Source of the DNA: Bradyrhizobium sp. Ai1a-2
GTDB taxonomy: Bacteria > Pseudomonadota > Alphaproteobacteria > Rhizobiales > Xanthobacteraceae
Assembly: GCF_000426245.1 (NCBI RefSeq)
Contig: NZ_AUEZ01000002.1
Coordinates: 186,001-250,000 of the forward strand
Length of the DNA: 64,000 nt
Reading direction: 5' to 3'
Below are positions 63,160 through 64,000 of this stretch, piece by piece. Position 1 is the first letter of the stretch, and each line of letters begins with the position of its first letter. Under the pieces are notes generated by a model, which saw nothing but the letters and a program-made list of their open reading frames with translations, ran no database searches and was not told where the DNA came from. The translations under genes and the position numbers were made by a program.

Positions 63160-64000
63160 ATGAACGAAACGGATGTCGTCATCATCGGCGCGGGGCATAA
63201 CGGCCTCACCTGCGCGGCCTATCTCGCGATGGCGGGCCTGCGCGTGAAAGTGGTGGAGCGCCGCAAGGTCGTTGGCGGAGCGGCGGTGACGGAGGAATTC
63301 CATCCCGGGTTTCGCAACTCGGTCGCGGCCTACACGGTCAGCCTGCTGAACCCCAAGGTGATTGCGGATCTCAGGCTCGCCGAGCACGGCCTGCGGATCG
63401 TCGAGCGCCGCGCGCAAAACTTTCTGCCCTCCCCTGAAGGAAGCCATCTCCTCACTGGCGAAGGCCGCACCACGGAATCCGTCGCCAGGCTGAGCGCGCA
63501 TGATGCGCAGGAGATCGGCATCTTCTCGCGCCAATTGGAGGCGATCGCCGACGTGCTGCGCCAATTCGTGCTGCGCTCACCGCCGAACATCGTCGAGGGA
63601 TTTGGCGCGCAGGCGCTCCGCGAGGCCTTCAACGCGCTCGGCTCCGCCAACCTCTTGCGCAAGCTCTCGCTGGAACAGCAGCGCGACCTGCTCGACCTCT
63701 TCACCCGCTCTGCCGGCGAGATGCTGGACGAGCGGTTCGAGAACGACCTGGTGAAGGCGCTGTTCGGCTTCGACGCCGTCGTCGGCAACTATGCGAGCCC
63801 CTATGCGGCGGGCTCGGCTTACGTGATGCTGCACCACGCCTTCGGCGAGGTGAACGGCAAGAAGGGAGTCTGGGGGCACGCGGTCGGCGGCATGGGTGCG
63901 ATCACGCAGGCGATGGCGGCCGCAGCGCGCGCGCATGGTGTCGAGATCGACGTGGATAGCGGCGTGCGCGAGGTGATGGTCGAGAACGGCCGCGCCGCCG
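63160..64000 (+). CDS. FAD-dependent oxidoreductase, phytoene-dehydrogenase-like (partial, runs off window)
   Basis: An incomplete gene; 280 residues are visible from ATG 63160 with no stop before the edge. The N-terminal dinucleotide-binding motif MNETDVVIIGAGHNGLTCAA then YLAMAGLRVKVVERRKVVGG is that of the phytoene desaturase/NAD(P)-FAD oxidoreductase superfamily (also called PYROXD2-like). The GVWGHAVGGMGAITQAMAAA segment matches the substrate-domain motif of that group. The ribosome site is weak (AAGCGG). No carotenoid genes are in view, so it is probably not a true carotenoid desaturase. Confidence 0.88.
   Translation, partial: MNETDVVIIGAGHNGLTCAAYLAMAGLRVKVVERRKVVGGAAVTEEFHPGFRNSVAAYTVSLLNPKVIADLRLAEHGLRIVERRAQNFLPSPEGSHLLTGEGRTTESVARLSAHDAQEIGIFSRQLEAIADVLRQFVLRSPPNIVEGFGAQALREAFNALGSANLLRKLSLEQQRDLLDLFTRSAGEMLDERFENDLVKALFGFDAVVGNYASPYAAGSAYVMLHHAFGEVNGKKGVWGHAVGGMGAITQAMAAAARAHGVEIDVDSGVREVMVENGRAA

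Overview
The window reads as chromosomal DNA of a Bradyrhizobium-like alphaproteobacterium (Nitrobacteraceae/Rhizobiales). Grounds: high GC, a circularly permuted two-piece tmRNA, an alpha-type SspB, the conserved Rhizobiales orders miaA-ilvI-ilvN and hflK-hflC-DUF2065-degP, Bug/Tct and HAAT transporters, and several families of palindromic intergenic repeats that I recognise as typical of Bradyrhizobium. No prophage, integrase, transposase, CRISPR array, tRNA or rRNA gene was seen.

Layout. 0-2.9 kb: an orphan Bug-type binding protein, a small unknown protein and a DUF2336 protein. 2.9-10.2 kb: branched-chain amino acid biosynthesis on the minus strand (ilvC, ilvN, ilvI) interleaved with two exporters, a methyltransferase and a threonine dehydratase-like enzyme. 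ilvI is preceded by a full attenuator: promoter, a 20-residue leader peptide rich in Ile/Leu/Val, and a terminator. 10.3-18.3 kb: miaA and serB (divergent, overlapping start codons), degP, DUF2065, hflC, hflK, then thyA-GNAT-folA. 18.4-23.2 kb: a complete tripartite tricarboxylate transporter operon (tctB-tctA-tctC) and a split chromate transporter pair. 23.3-28.4 kb: ssrA (tmRNA) followed by its ClpX adaptor sspB, fumC, DUF4169, a ribbon-helix-helix gene broken by an in-frame stop, and an ABC-F ATPase. 28.4-40.2 kb: a giant AsmA protein, a cytochrome P450 divergent from a TetR regulator over a 13-bp palindrome, and a livK-livH-livMG-livF-MFS transport operon. 40.5-45.3 kb: ccdA, a SulP transporter, a D-lactate/glycolate-type FAD oxidase, a hotdog thioesterase and DUF1328. 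45.5-48.1 kb: a compact three-gene cassette (trypsin-like peptidase, small protein, double-HKD phospholipase D-like protein). 48.4-52.7 kb: uvrD carrying a palindromic repeat inserted in frame, and an ABC-2 exporter pair. 52.7-62.2 kb: cell-envelope genes: a Gly-rich secreted protein, an L,D-transpeptidase, then ACP, fatty acyl-AMP ligase, SGNH-like protein, MBOAT acyltransferase, fatty acid desaturase and a membrane-anchored spermidine-synthase-like protein. 62.2-64 kb: a repeat-rich intergenic block and the start of a phytoene-dehydrogenase-like flavoprotein.

The best candidates for undescribed biology are (1) the ACP/FAAL/MBOAT/SGNH/desaturase group, which has the component logic of the Dlt D-alanylation system but with a fatty-acyl activating enzyme, and (2) the peptidase/small protein/PLD cassette. 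Also notable are the ilv attenuator, the ssrA-sspB pairing, the coding palindromic insertion in uvrD and the P450/TetR operator palindrome. All functional statements are from reading the sequence; no database search was possible.
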